The translations under genes and the position numbers were made by a program. Shown here piece by piece: positions 1 to 7,362 of a stretch of DNA of 10,812 nt. Under the pieces are notes generated by a model. The model was not told where the DNA came from. It saw nothing but the letters and a program-made list of their open reading frames with translations, and did no database searches. Within the stretch, counting starts at the first letter, position 1. Each line of letters begins with the position of its first letter. This DNA comes from Zopfochytrium polystomum (Eukaryota; Chytridiomycota; Chytridiomycetes; Chytridiales; Chytridiaceae): positions 1-10,812 of the forward strand of contig JAIVFJ010000750.1 of NCBI GenBank assembly GCA_025765615.1, written 5' to 3'.

Positions 1-1440
1 CATAGCAGAAGGTTCCAGGGAAAGGAATTCTTTCTTGGAGCATGGCCAGTGGCCACCATCTGGGCTAAGACAAAAATTTCCACTGGATTGTGTGCCACCA
101 GGTGGTTAAGTCAGGCCAAATTCATCCAAAATTTGGCACGGCATGTCCTGTGGGCCAAAATGCAGTGTATCCTTGACAAGGCTCATTTTCCATCTGCTCC
201 TGCTGACACATGTTTGATTCGACTTGGGGTGTCCAAAAAAGAAGGCAGAAAGGACAAGGAATAGATGCACTGACTAGTGGGGAGGGTGGGGAGCAAGCGA
301 TGTGGTGTAAACTTTTCTATAGAGTTTTGTTACATTGCCCATTACATCACCCTTCACACCACCCCTTTATTAGCCCAGCTGGTGGCCATAATCGCTCTTA
401 GAGTAGAATGAATGCCACTTGACTCCAGCATGCTTCCAATGAACACGCACGGTCAGGACTTTTGAAGTACGCTTCTGGAGTGTGTAACCTTGTGCAAAAG
501 TCTTTTGAGCTGCAGAGGGTGGATGACTCAAGTGTTGGGCAGAACTGACTGGTTAGCAGCAAGAGGCACAAGACAGACCTGAACCTATTGTGACTGTCAG
601 TTATTGTTCTCAAAATGGCCATGGGAGAGCAAGCCACCCCAATGCAGACCTGGGCGCTGGCTTGCACTGTTGACAAATACTCTGAGTATTAAGTGGAACA
701 GAAACCTGGTGTCAACAGTTTTCCTCCCCTCTGCTGAAGCAGAGCATATAGGAGGGGTTTTTACCCTGTGCCAGTCACGCTTGCCTAGCAACTATTATAG
801 AGTGCATATCATCATTATTTATCAATAAGTCATAACAGAGTTTTTTTCTCTTTCTCTCCAAGTTGGGGAGAAGGACCACCCACAAACACACATCTCCACT
901 TCATTCACTCCTTCCACTCACTCACTCAAAGTAGACTGTTTACATCAAGTGTTGTGGTTGCTGGCGATTATGTAGCGAGTGATGTGTTGTGTGAGTGTTG
1001 TCAATGTTGTGGATCAATGACTGCGATGTCACTGATTCCCAACCTGGTCTTGCTAAGGTGTGCTGCTGCTGTTGGGGAGGCGGACAGTCAATGTGCTTGT
1101 TTTTTCATGTGGGGTGCGCTGTTTCCAACTTGCTTAACTGCTGAGAGTTGCCCAGCTGTCCCCTTTGAATTGGGAGGCAGTGGCACCGCCTGGGAGACAT
1201 CTCTGAGTCACAGTACCTGGGAGGCACAGAGTCGGGAGAGGTTCAGGTGGTGTTAGTTTTGGGTCTTTTGAGGTAAGCAGTGAGCAGGAGCTTTGACCTG
1301 ACACTGTGGTGCACAGGGGCACCTTGTGCAAGGATGACTTGCAGCATTTTGTAAGTGATGGTCCTTGTAACAGTTTTGTATAAAGGCAAACACAAGACCG
1401 ACTGGAGCCAAACTCAACCTCCCATCACCACCACCTTCAG
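1..1440. other. No gene recognised
   Basis: Open frames here are short (up to about 100 codons), overlap on both strands and show no domain or motif. There is a small (CACT)n-like patch near 914-928. I see no tRNA, LTR or conserved peptide; it reads as intergenic or very old repeat sequence. Confidence 0.6.
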
Positions 1441-1548
1441 TAGTGCACTACCTCCATCTCCACAGCAGCACAACCCATAGACAATCCACCCCAACGAATT
1501 CTTTCAGGTGGCGTTGCTGGGAGACATAATGACACCCTACTCCAGCAA
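1441..1548 (-). repeat. Possible SINE body downstream of the Ala-like head
   Basis: The sequence 3' of the tRNA-like head (minus strand, from TTGCTGGAGTAGGG onward) has no gene content and would be the tRNA-unrelated part if the head is a SINE. No poly(A) tail or target-site duplication could be identified, so the extent is a guess. Confidence 0.2.
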
Positions 1549-1614
1549 TGAGGTAGTGGGGCTCAAACCCACGGCATCTCACATGCAAACTATCTACCAC
1601 TGATATAAACCCCC
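1549..1614 (-). pseudogene. tRNA-Ala(TGC)-like relic or SINE head
   Basis: On the minus strand the acceptor-like 5' end GGGGGTT is followed by the A-box TATATCAGTGGTAGATA. The anticodon region is TTTGCATGTGAGA, with TGC in the anticodon position. The T arm is perfect: GTGGG, loop TTTGAGC, CCCAC. The 3' acceptor half TACCTCA pairs at four or five of seven positions with the 5' half. Length is 66 nt rather than about 72 because the 5' anticodon stem is missing. The sequence is closest to alanine tRNAs (GGGGGTGTAGCTCAGTGG-type starts). It is too damaged to be a working tRNA; a tRNA-derived SINE head is equally likely. Confidence 0.65.
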
Positions 1615-2167
1615 CTTTATGTCCATGGTTGACTGTAAACTCAAAACCAAAGAAAGCTGTCTTGGAGTCCATCAGGGCGCTGGGCTGCTGCGCCAACTGG
1701 CCGCTTCTACCTGCTCAACACTCACTGCAACCCAAGGCATCACGCATCAGTACAAGTGGTAGAAGATTCTCTCTTGGGATGCACTGCCTGGTGATGGGGA
1801 ATGGAACCTGGGGCTAATGCTCCCTCTGCCCCTCTGCTATGACGGAAGGTGTTCTGTTCTTGTTTCACATAGAACCCAGCCTGTGCAGAAAGGGTCAGAG
1901 ACCAACACCTTTCCAAATTTGCCAACTTATCAGCAAGGTTCTTTGGTTCGCTTCTCGCCTTGGCAGCAGTTCTCTAATGATCCTGGTTTTCAGATGATGG
2001 CATAGACTGGGAACCATGGGAAGGGTGCATCAGTGGATGATATGCTAATCAAATCTAGCTAAGTGTCTGGCAGAGGGGGGTTTAAAGCAAAATCCAACAG
2101 TCAGAGATCCCTCAAGTGGGAGAGGCCAGTACTACTTATTGTTGGTGGCAATGCAGCTGCTGGGCTA

Positions 2168-2249
2168 AATGTGCATGGGATGCAAACCCACGCCTCTGGG
2201 GAGACCGGAGCTGTAATCTGGTGACTTAGGCTGACTTGGCCATCTGCCC
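2168..2249 (-). pseudogene. tRNA-Leu-like relic (class II length) or SINE head
   Basis: On the minus strand it reads GATGGCCAAGTCAGCCTAAG, then CACCAGATTACAGCTCCGG, GGTCTCCCCAGAGGCGTGGG and TTTGCATCCCAT. This matches the leucine tRNA pattern (ATGGCCGAG..GGTCTAAGGCGCCAGA..CTGGTCTCC..GAGGCGTGGGTTCGAATCCCAC), including a long variable arm and 82 nt in total. CAG sits in the anticodon loop, as in Leu(CAG), although the loop is shifted. The D arm, B box and acceptor stem are mutated (GCACATT does not pair with GGGCAGA), so it should not be functional. Confidence 0.6.
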
Positions 2250-2409
2250 ATGGACATGCAGCCATCTGCTTCTGGTTTACTCTGGCAACTGCACTATGGT
2301 CTTGCTGCACATGTTGTGCTACTGCTTGTGAATCCCAGCTGCACATGCTTCATTCCCTAGTTTGCAAGTTTGTACAAATTCGGCTCTCTTTTCAAAAGGC
2401 AAACTGTGA

Positions 2410-2640
2410 GCCGAGCGTTGTTGGCCATTGCAGGTATTGCAGGTGGGTCTCCACTCATTGGTGCAACCTACCACAGTCCTTTGAACCTCCTCAAATATGT
2501 CAGTTCATGTTGGCATTCTTTGACTTTGGTGGGGTCTGCTCAAAAAAATGCAGCGCAGGGCCATTACAGGAAACTGAGATGATAGGAGATGCTTTATTCC
2601 ACGCTGCTCCAGCGAGTGTCCAGCACTTGGGAATGACAAG
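2410..2640 (-). other. Possible WD40 repeat remnants
   Basis: In other minus-strand frames the reading VIPKCWTLAG...SPIISVSCNGPALHF (about 2540-2630) resembles a WD40 blade (L-x-GH...I-x-SVS-x-DG). LW...VAPMSGDPPAIPAM (about 2420-2480) resembles the WDA-x-SG-x-P end of a blade. Stops and frame changes separate them. They sit exactly where the propeller would be expected after the linker, but each is short, so this is a weak call. Confidence 0.3.
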
Positions 2641-3096
2641 CTGCGTGGCAACTTCTCTACAAGTTTCTTGTGAAATTCAGAACCACTTGTAGAGAAAGGA
2701 ATGGCAGTGAAATAAACCTGTAACGCTGATGCCTTGAGTGGAATGAGAAACTTTTGCAAAACTCTTTTAATGTCTGTCATCAACGTTTCCAAGGTTTTCT
2801 TTCCAGAATCATTCAACAAAGTCTGAAGCTTCGTCATGGCAGGAATCACCAGACTGAGTGAGTCCAATAAGCTGCAGGCCTCAAGGAAGTGATGTCTGTG
2901 ATTTTCAAGAAAAGTTTGCACCTCCGCCAAGAGGCTTTTTGAGGTTGTCTGATACTCCACTGAAAATGTCTTTGGGGAGAGTTCCCCTGAGTCATGAAAG
3001 CAGTGCTCCCAAAAATGCTTCATCAGCAGATCTGACATGCTCAGGGAGCCCATTTGCAACTTTTCATTGAAATCAGGGATCTCAGTGTGAAACTTG
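2505..3096 (-). other. Post-NACHT helical region and pre-WD40 linker
   Basis: After a frame change near 3097-3110 the reading continues LPFDKFHTEIPDFNEKLQMG. It stays open for about 190 codons to a stop at 2505. The stretch is mainly helical (LLAEVQTFLENHRHHFLEAC, LETLMTDIKRVLQKFLIP), then SALQVYFTAIPFSTSGSEF. The last part matches the short conserved segment that usually sits just before WD40 repeats in fungal NACHT-WD40 proteins. From about 2625 on, the open frame loses recognisable character. Confidence 0.6.
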
Positions 3097-3099
3097 TCA

Positions 3100-4227
3100 A
3101 ATGGCAGACGCCATGGCTGCTGCAGTCAGTGGTTCATATGCGAGGACAATGATGGACAGCACAGTGTGAAGCAAGGACTCCAACTGGCTCAACTTGGCCG
3201 AGTCCAAAATGCCAGCAAAGATTCTGTCATACATCTTATCACTGCGGCCATTCATCTTGTCTCCCTCTGGCATGTGCATTGACTTCATCAAGGGTAATGA
3301 CCTCAGCATTGGAATCCCTCAGGTAGGTGCAAGCAGTAACAAGCCAGACAAAAATCCCAGATGACTTTGACACAAGGAGCTTGGATCCATCATCCACCAC
3401 AGATTGCTCAGCGTTCAATGTTATCAGAAAATTCCACGTGTACTCAATCTGATCCTTGATGTTGTCTTCAGCAGTTGGCTCAATTTCAGTGACCGGAATC
3501 ATCTCAAAGGCCTTCATGTCTACTTCAGGGCATCCAGTTACCAGCAATTTCACATTTGAAGGAAGGAGCTTGTTCAGCTCTTGAACAATGACAGAATATC
3601 ACTCCTTTTGCCAACAGCACCACACTTGTCCAGGGCATCCACAACTAGCACAACTGGCACTTCCAGCTGCTTGGCATCAACAACGCTCTGCAGCGGTTGA
3701 ACAAGCAGCACCTTCATCATCTCAAACACCGGTCTGGACAAAATATCTGGATTGTCTTGCTTGACTTGAAGAAGAATTTCTCCATACTGAAAGCTGAACT
3801 TTGCAAGACTGAATACCAGGGTCAGAACCAGGTTGCGAGCACTGTTGCGACGTTCATTGTCATGCTTGCAAAAGAACATGCCACCAAGCATGCCGAAAGC
3901 CTCCAGCTCTCTGGAGCCATGGCAGCCATCACAGACTTGCCCACGCCAGCCACACCCTTCAACCACATCACCCTGTTGCTGCTTGCTGACAGATCATCAG
4001 GAGACAGAAACTGAAACACTCTGTTGAGGAGCCACTGTCTGGACCCAGAAAGCACATTCTTCAGAAGGGTCTGCCTTTCATTGTCCATGATGTCAGACAG
4101 GGGAGTCAGCCACGTTTCCAATTCATTCAATCTTGGTCTGGAGAGTGAAATATCCGAAATTGCATTGGGAGTCTTCTTCTCAGACTGTTCTCCTTCACTG
4201 TACACGTTCCTTGCAACGGTGACAACT
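3100..4227 (-). other. NACHT NTPase domain, frame-broken
   Basis: The lead-in is LSGSRQWLLNRVFQFL and the P-loop is WLKGVAGVGKS (P-loop at about 3933-3956). After a one-base deficit near 3917 it continues GGMFFCKHDNERRNSARNLV, the usual post-P-loop segment. Walker B is VVLVVDALDKCG at about 3619-3654; the family norm is DALDEC, so the acidic residue at 3625-3627 has become Lys, a single GAG-to-AAG step. After another one-base deficit near 3590 come QELNKLLPSNVKLLVTGCPE (sensor region, normally VTSRPE) and then GIFVWLVTACTYLR. A third break between 3240 and 3310 precedes DKMYDRIFAGIL and VLAYEPLTAAAMAS, the winged-helix region. A stop follows at 3097-3099. Confidence 0.85.
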
Positions 4228-4300
4228 CTGTTGCATATCCAAAGTTGTGTGAGAAAGGTTCAAGAAACACAACAAAAACAAAAAAATGCAATTGCATTAC
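4228..4300 (-). other. Intron 4 between TIR and NACHT exons (73 nt)
   Basis: The donor is GTAATG and the acceptor GCAACAG, with a T-rich tract between them. Splicing is phase 2: the AA of the upstream exon plus the A at 4227 makes a Lys codon. The result is a smooth DVLK-VVTVARNVYSEGE junction that joins the TIR-end frame to the NACHT frame. Confidence 0.75.
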
Positions 4301-4881
4301 TTGAGGACATCGCTGTCAGGATGGGCAAAGGGCCCATTCAGCTCCAGCACCATCTTGACAATTTGAGATACAGTGTGGCGCAGGGCTCAAAGGATGAGCA
4401 TGAAGTGAGTCAGGAAACTTGGAGTGATCAAATGTGCTAAAGTTTTTCTCCAACAACTCCTTCCTCCCAGCTTCAAGAGTTGCAGCCACCTGCCCCGAAA
4501 GAAGAACAGGCAGGATGTCGACTCCTCTCTCTTCCTTCATCTGAAGTGCAAGTTCCCACTAATGATTACATTTAGCAACCAGAAAATCAGATCAACAAGC
4601 TCACCTCCAACAAGCAATTGTCCAGCTTTTTGTCAGCCTCCAGCATCCGCTTCATGCTCAAATCACACAGCAGAATAATAACTGAAGAGTGATACAAGAC
4701 CGACATGAAGTTGACGTCCCACTTCTGGCCAAAAGCAAGGCACTTTGCATCCCAAAAAGCCTGGAGACCATTCATTTTGGTCTCTTGGTTGAAATCATTC
4801 AGTGGCACTGTTCTTCCCAAAGCTTTCTCCATTTCATGGAAAAGGTCCTTCGCAAACACCGTTTCTGATGCCTGTCGGTGG
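4301..4881 (-). other. TIR domain (exons 3 and 4 with a 46-nt intron)
   Basis: Exon 3 (4881-4605) reads HRQASETVFAKDLFHEMEKA, then QAFWDAKCLAFGQKWDVNF, SSVIILLCDLSMKRMLEAD and DNCLLE. Exon 4 (4558-4301) resumes WELALQMKEERGVDILPVLL. This is the TIR order: box 1 tail (S-H/Y-R), helix A, box 2 region F-W-D-x-K-C-L-x-x-G-x-x-W, strand C (hydrophobic-L-x-S-like), the D-N-x-L-L-E-W-E helix holding the candidate catalytic Glu of NAD-cleaving TIRs, and strand D (ILPVL). After a frame break near 4380 the last helix reads HTVSQIVKMVLELNG. In TIR NADases that Glu cleaves NAD+; it is retained here, which I note as family knowledge and not proof of activity. The intron at 4559-4604 separates LLE from WEL exactly. 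Confidence 0.75.
4559..4604 (-). other. Intron 3 inside the TIR domain (46 nt)
   Basis: The donor is GTGAGC after GAG and the acceptor ATCATTAG before TGG, phase 0 both sides, with a CTAAAT branch-point-like site about 10 nt before the acceptor. Splicing restores the standard TIR sequence LLE-WELAL. An acceptor 18 nt further on (CACTTCAG) would drop six residues and is less likely. Confidence 0.75.
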
Positions 4882-5079
4882 CTGTTGGAGGGTCAGATGA
4901 TTATTGGGAAACATGCAACAGCAGCACAGACCTGATAATGAAAGGATGCTTTTGAACACTGGTCTCACACTTCCAATCTCTTGGAATCAACCCCATCCAC
5001 TATCTGATGGAGAATTAGAAACAACACTCTGATGATCATTCCTAAACTTCATGACATCCTTGTCAGGCACCAGGCTCAC

Positions 5080-5172
5080 ATCAAAGCTATCACCATTAGC
5101 AGCAGCAGCAGTGGTTGTGCTTACTCCATGATGCAGTTGGAACAGTTTGGGTTGCTCCAGAAGGGTTCGAAA
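5080..5172 (-). other. Exon 2 of the NLR-like gene: Thr/Ala linker into TIR strand 1
   Basis: 31 residues, FRTLLEQPKLFQ... then TTTAAAANGDSFD. A GCT run (GCAGCAGCAG on the plus strand near 5099-5110) codes for the four alanines. The closing SFD matches the first beta-strand of TIR domains (usually hydrophobic-F-D-V-hydrophobic-S-Y-R). A GTGAGC donor follows at 5079. Spliced to 4881 the frame is off by one, and about four residues of strand 1 are missing, so this junction is either damaged or misplaced. Confidence 0.45.
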
Positions 5173-5240
5173 CTGGCTCAGCAAGCACCTTAAAAAATTT
5201 CAGAAGAATGAAAAGAACAACTGATGATAAGCAATCTTAC
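5173..5240 (-). other. Intron 1 of the NLR-like gene (68 nt)
   Basis: The donor is GTAAGA and the acceptor GCCAG, phase 0 on both sides. This acceptor continues the frame into FRTLLEQPKLFQ and on to GDSFD, which is the usual lead-in to a TIR domain. A nearer acceptor (TTTTTTAAG at about 5189) is also possible, but it leads to a stop after about 30 codons. Confidence 0.6.
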
Positions 5241-5474
5241 CTTCCACTTGAAGTTCTGAGAAAGAAGGCTTGCCAGGTTGTCTTTCACATCAAGGATCAT
5301 TTTACAACCAGTTGCAGAGTCCACGTACACCAATTCAATGGGACCAGTGATATTCCAGCGGGAAGCCACAAGCTGGTGCAGATTGTCAAAGCCGGTGCTG
5401 GTAGGAACTTCGATCTTCCTTCCAGTAATGCCCAGCTCAAAAACCAAAGTCCAGGAATTCACTTGGCTCGCCAT
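5241..5474 (-). other. Exon 1 of the NLR-like gene: beta-grasp/ubiquitin-like N-terminal domain
   Basis: The 78 residues begin MASQVNSWTLVFELGITGRK and end at NFKWK. The pattern is two short strands joined by a Gly turn (WTLVFELGITGRKIEVP), an amphipathic helix (DNLHQLVASRW), two more strands (IELVYVDS, KMILDV) and a last helix (NLASLLSQNF). That order resembles a small ubiquitin-like or PB1/CIDE-N-type beta-grasp fold, as used for homotypic contacts or as the header of some fungal NLR-like and Crinkler-like proteins. The fold is my inference; no signature motif proves it. The exon ends at AAG followed by the donor GTAAGA at 5240, in phase 0. This exon shows no frame damage. Confidence 0.5.
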
Positions 5475-5504
5475 AATTCTTCAAAAGCACAATCAATCAC
5501 AGAC

Positions 5505-5526
5505 ACTGTGAAATGGAAATCACAGT
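5505..5526. promoter_or_regulatory. 7-bp inverted repeat just upstream of the NLR-like start codon
   Basis: ACTGTGA and TCACAGT are perfect arms separated by 8 nt, 31-52 nt upstream of the ATG at 5474 on the minus strand. It could be a binding site or a 5' UTR hairpin. A run of seven G (5533-5539) lies next to it. Function is unknown. Confidence 0.3.
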
Positions 5527-6030
5527 TACATTGGGGGGGCGACAAGAGAAGAGAGAGATTTGGAAACAGGGCATTGAGAGGGTGAGACAGTTTAAGGGAG
5601 AGTATTTGTGTTAGCTTTGGCAACGGAACAGCTAATATTCAGAGGTTTCTTTGAAGCATGTCGAAATTGAACAAAGTTAGCAGCATGGACACTCTTGACA
5701 GAGTCTCCTTCCTGAAGCGGATGTAGCGCATTGCTGACGATCCTGACACAAACCCTCTGTTCATAATGTCAGAGGGGAACTAGCAAAGGCAGCACTGCCC
5801 AAAAGGAGGGCTTGAAGTGATCATCCAAGCTCTGTGGGCCTGTTGGACCGGGCCTACTGTACTGCGTGTCTGTTGGGCATTCGCTCGCCCTCACCTCTTG
5901 TCGTTTGCTGCTTCATTAACGTCATGGTCCAGATCTGGTATGAAGGCACAAACGAAATTTGCTTGGAGAGGGGGGAAGTAAGGTTTCAAATTGATACGTT
6001 ATCGCCACATTTAGCAATATATTGGTGTCA

Positions 6031-6100
6031 TACCGTTTAGCGCAGTGGTTTCTGCGTCACGTACTGTTGTCAGGGTTTGGATTCGATTCCTGCCTGTACA
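6031..6100 (+). repeat. tRNA-derived pol III promoter (SINE-like head)
   Basis: An A box, TAGCGCAGTGG (6038-6048), and a B box, GATTCGATTCC (6080-6090), lie 31 nt apart, the spacing found in tRNA genes. The D arm can form (GCGC with GCGT). The acceptor and T stems do not pair well, so this is not an intact tRNA. A tRNA-derived SINE or tRNA pseudogene is the likely identity; the amino-acid type cannot be assigned. Confidence 0.55.
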
Positions 6101-6103
6101 CTA

Positions 6104-6155
6104 ATTAACCCTTAAAAGGGTCAGTGCCACCATGCCACATGCGGCACAATGACCC
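6104..6155. mobile_element. TTAA-CCCTT terminus with subterminal hairpin, piggyBac-like
   Basis: TTAACCCTTAAAAGGG is followed by GGGTCA-G-TGCC (6118-6128) and its complement GGCA-CAA-TGACCC (6143-6155), a 10-bp interrupted stem. piggyBac elements insert at TTAA, commonly start CCCT and carry GTGCC/GGCAC subterminal repeats, so this resembles one end. The opposite end with TTAA was not found. It could also be an unrelated MITE. Confidence 0.4.
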
Positions 6156-6159
6156 TCAA

Positions 6160-6770
6160 AGTTGTCCCATACCTAACTTCTGCACCAATGCAACTTTCGT
6201 GATGAAACTAGAACCAGCAAGTTCAGAATTGAAAGGGCTTTCTGTTGGTACCTTTTCACCTTGTTTTACCCAATAGTAATTGCAACAAAACTGCAGCTGT
6301 GCTGATGGTGGCACGCCTTTTCTCCTATTAGTGGACTGATGTAAAAACTGCACTAAAGTCTTTCAAAATTTGCGTACTACTCCGAAAATGGACATGAAAT
6401 AAAATGGCTTGAGTGACTATGGCTCCAATTTTTTTTTCTATGATGATTCTGTTGAGTAGAAGTTGGAAAAACGAAGAAAAAAGGTCAGTGAAAACTGAAG
6501 TTCGAAATGTGACACTTTGGTGTTTTGCAACTTGCACCACACTTGCAAAAACAAAGATACACAACTACTTACTTAGTAACAAAGACTGCTTTGGATAAGG
6601 GCTCTCTGATGATGCTGGCTGTTTGAATCCTTTAATTGAGTTTTGATGAAGATTTGGTCCATTATGTAGGGAGCACTTTTGAATGGTCATGGAGCCACTT
6701 ACTGTCGTTTAGCAATCCCAGCATTCTCCAAACGAGACCAAATTTCCATAGAGCATAGCGAAATGACTAA
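6160..6770. other. No gene recognised, AT-rich
   Basis: Short overlapping open frames on both strands lack motifs. T and A runs are common. If the piggyBac reading is right, this is the region between the transposase relic and its terminus. Confidence 0.5.
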
Positions 6771-6979
6771 GCTTCAAAATCTTGCTTTTTGTATGAATTT
6801 TTATTGATAAGTCTGGCCACAAAAAATTTGAAAGAATTAAATGATTTTAGGGGGTCATAGACGGTATCCATGATGGGTGCAAAATCCACTACAAAGATAC
6901 CCTTTGCTTTCCTTTTTGACAGCTTGCCCTCAGCATTGTCAAACACCTTTCTTTTGATCATATCAAAAGTTCCACTGCC

Positions 6980-7063
6980 AAAACTATGATCAGAGAAACA
7001 CTTTCCAACACAAAATCCAATGCAGCATTGTGCACAGATAGTCGAGGTCCTTTGAAGTTGCAA
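6980..7063 (-). pseudogene. piggyBac-like transposase C-terminal zinc-binding fragment
   Basis: The minus-strand peptide STICAQCCIGFCVGKCFSDH has spacing C-x2-C-x4-C-x3-C-x3-H. The Cys-rich tail of piggyBac-type transposases reads C-x2-C-x4-C-x3-C-F-x-x-Y/x-H, so the fit is close. The open frame continues to 6767 without further recognisable motifs. No DDD catalytic core is visible upstream, so this is at most an exon-sized relic. A chance Cys cluster cannot be excluded. Confidence 0.35.
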
Positions 7064-7362
7064 GTTTTTGGATTAAGAACAGATATCACCAGCCCGAGAT
7101 TTCATTTCTTTCAAAGCAGACCTGCCAGCAATTTCTTGGAGTGTCCAGAGTCGATTAAATGGATCTCCCAACATGCCTTGGTGTTTCTTCCAGGCTTCTT
7201 GGCAGTTTTGGTGTAGCTGGGGGTGTGTTTTTCATCAGCCATCTTTTTCTGAAGGTTTGTTCCACTGCAGATTGGTGTTAGCTGATCAGTGAATGGATTC
7301 AAACAAATGAGGTGTCCACAGATGCGCACATGCTGGATCTACCTCTATTCTAAAAATCGTGA

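Larger units (their letters stand above)
2505..5474 (-). pseudogene. TIR-NACHT NLR-like (STAND) gene, intron-containing and decayed
   Basis: Exons read on the minus strand give, in order: a 78-residue N-terminal domain (5474-5241), a 31-residue Thr/Ala-rich linker (5172-5080), a TIR domain (4881-4605 and 4558-4301), and from 4227 a NACHT NTPase followed by a helical region and a linker. The linker has the motif QVYFTAIPFSTSGSEF, which resembles the segment before WD40 propellers in fungal NACHT-WD40 proteins. In such families the N-terminal domain is the effector, NACHT is the ATP-driven oligomerisation switch and the C-terminal repeats sense ligand. Several introns splice cleanly in phase, so it is a real gene by descent. 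Frame breaks lie near 4380, 3917, 3590, 3240-3310 and 3097, and the Walker B acidic residue is Lys. The first frame runs only about 78 codons before intron 1, and nothing intact spans the whole. Decay is the simplest reading; indel errors in the assembly are the alternative. Start chosen at the ATG at 5474, which opens the folded-looking exon 1. Confidence 0.8.

Noticed and set aside
1549..2249. Functional tRNA genes
   Set aside because: Both tRNA-like sequences have broken acceptor or anticodon stems.
3897..3935. A tiny intron to explain the frame change after the P-loop
   Set aside because: The only GT..AG pairs are 22-26 nt apart with poor donors, and the protein similarity runs straight through. 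A one-base indel is simpler.
4024..4440. 138-codon plus-strand open frame
   Set aside because: It lies antisense to the TIR and NACHT exons, whose motifs are clear on the minus strand.
5115..5585. 156-codon plus-strand open frame
   Set aside because: It is antisense to exon 1 and to the promoter region of the NLR-like gene and has no motif.
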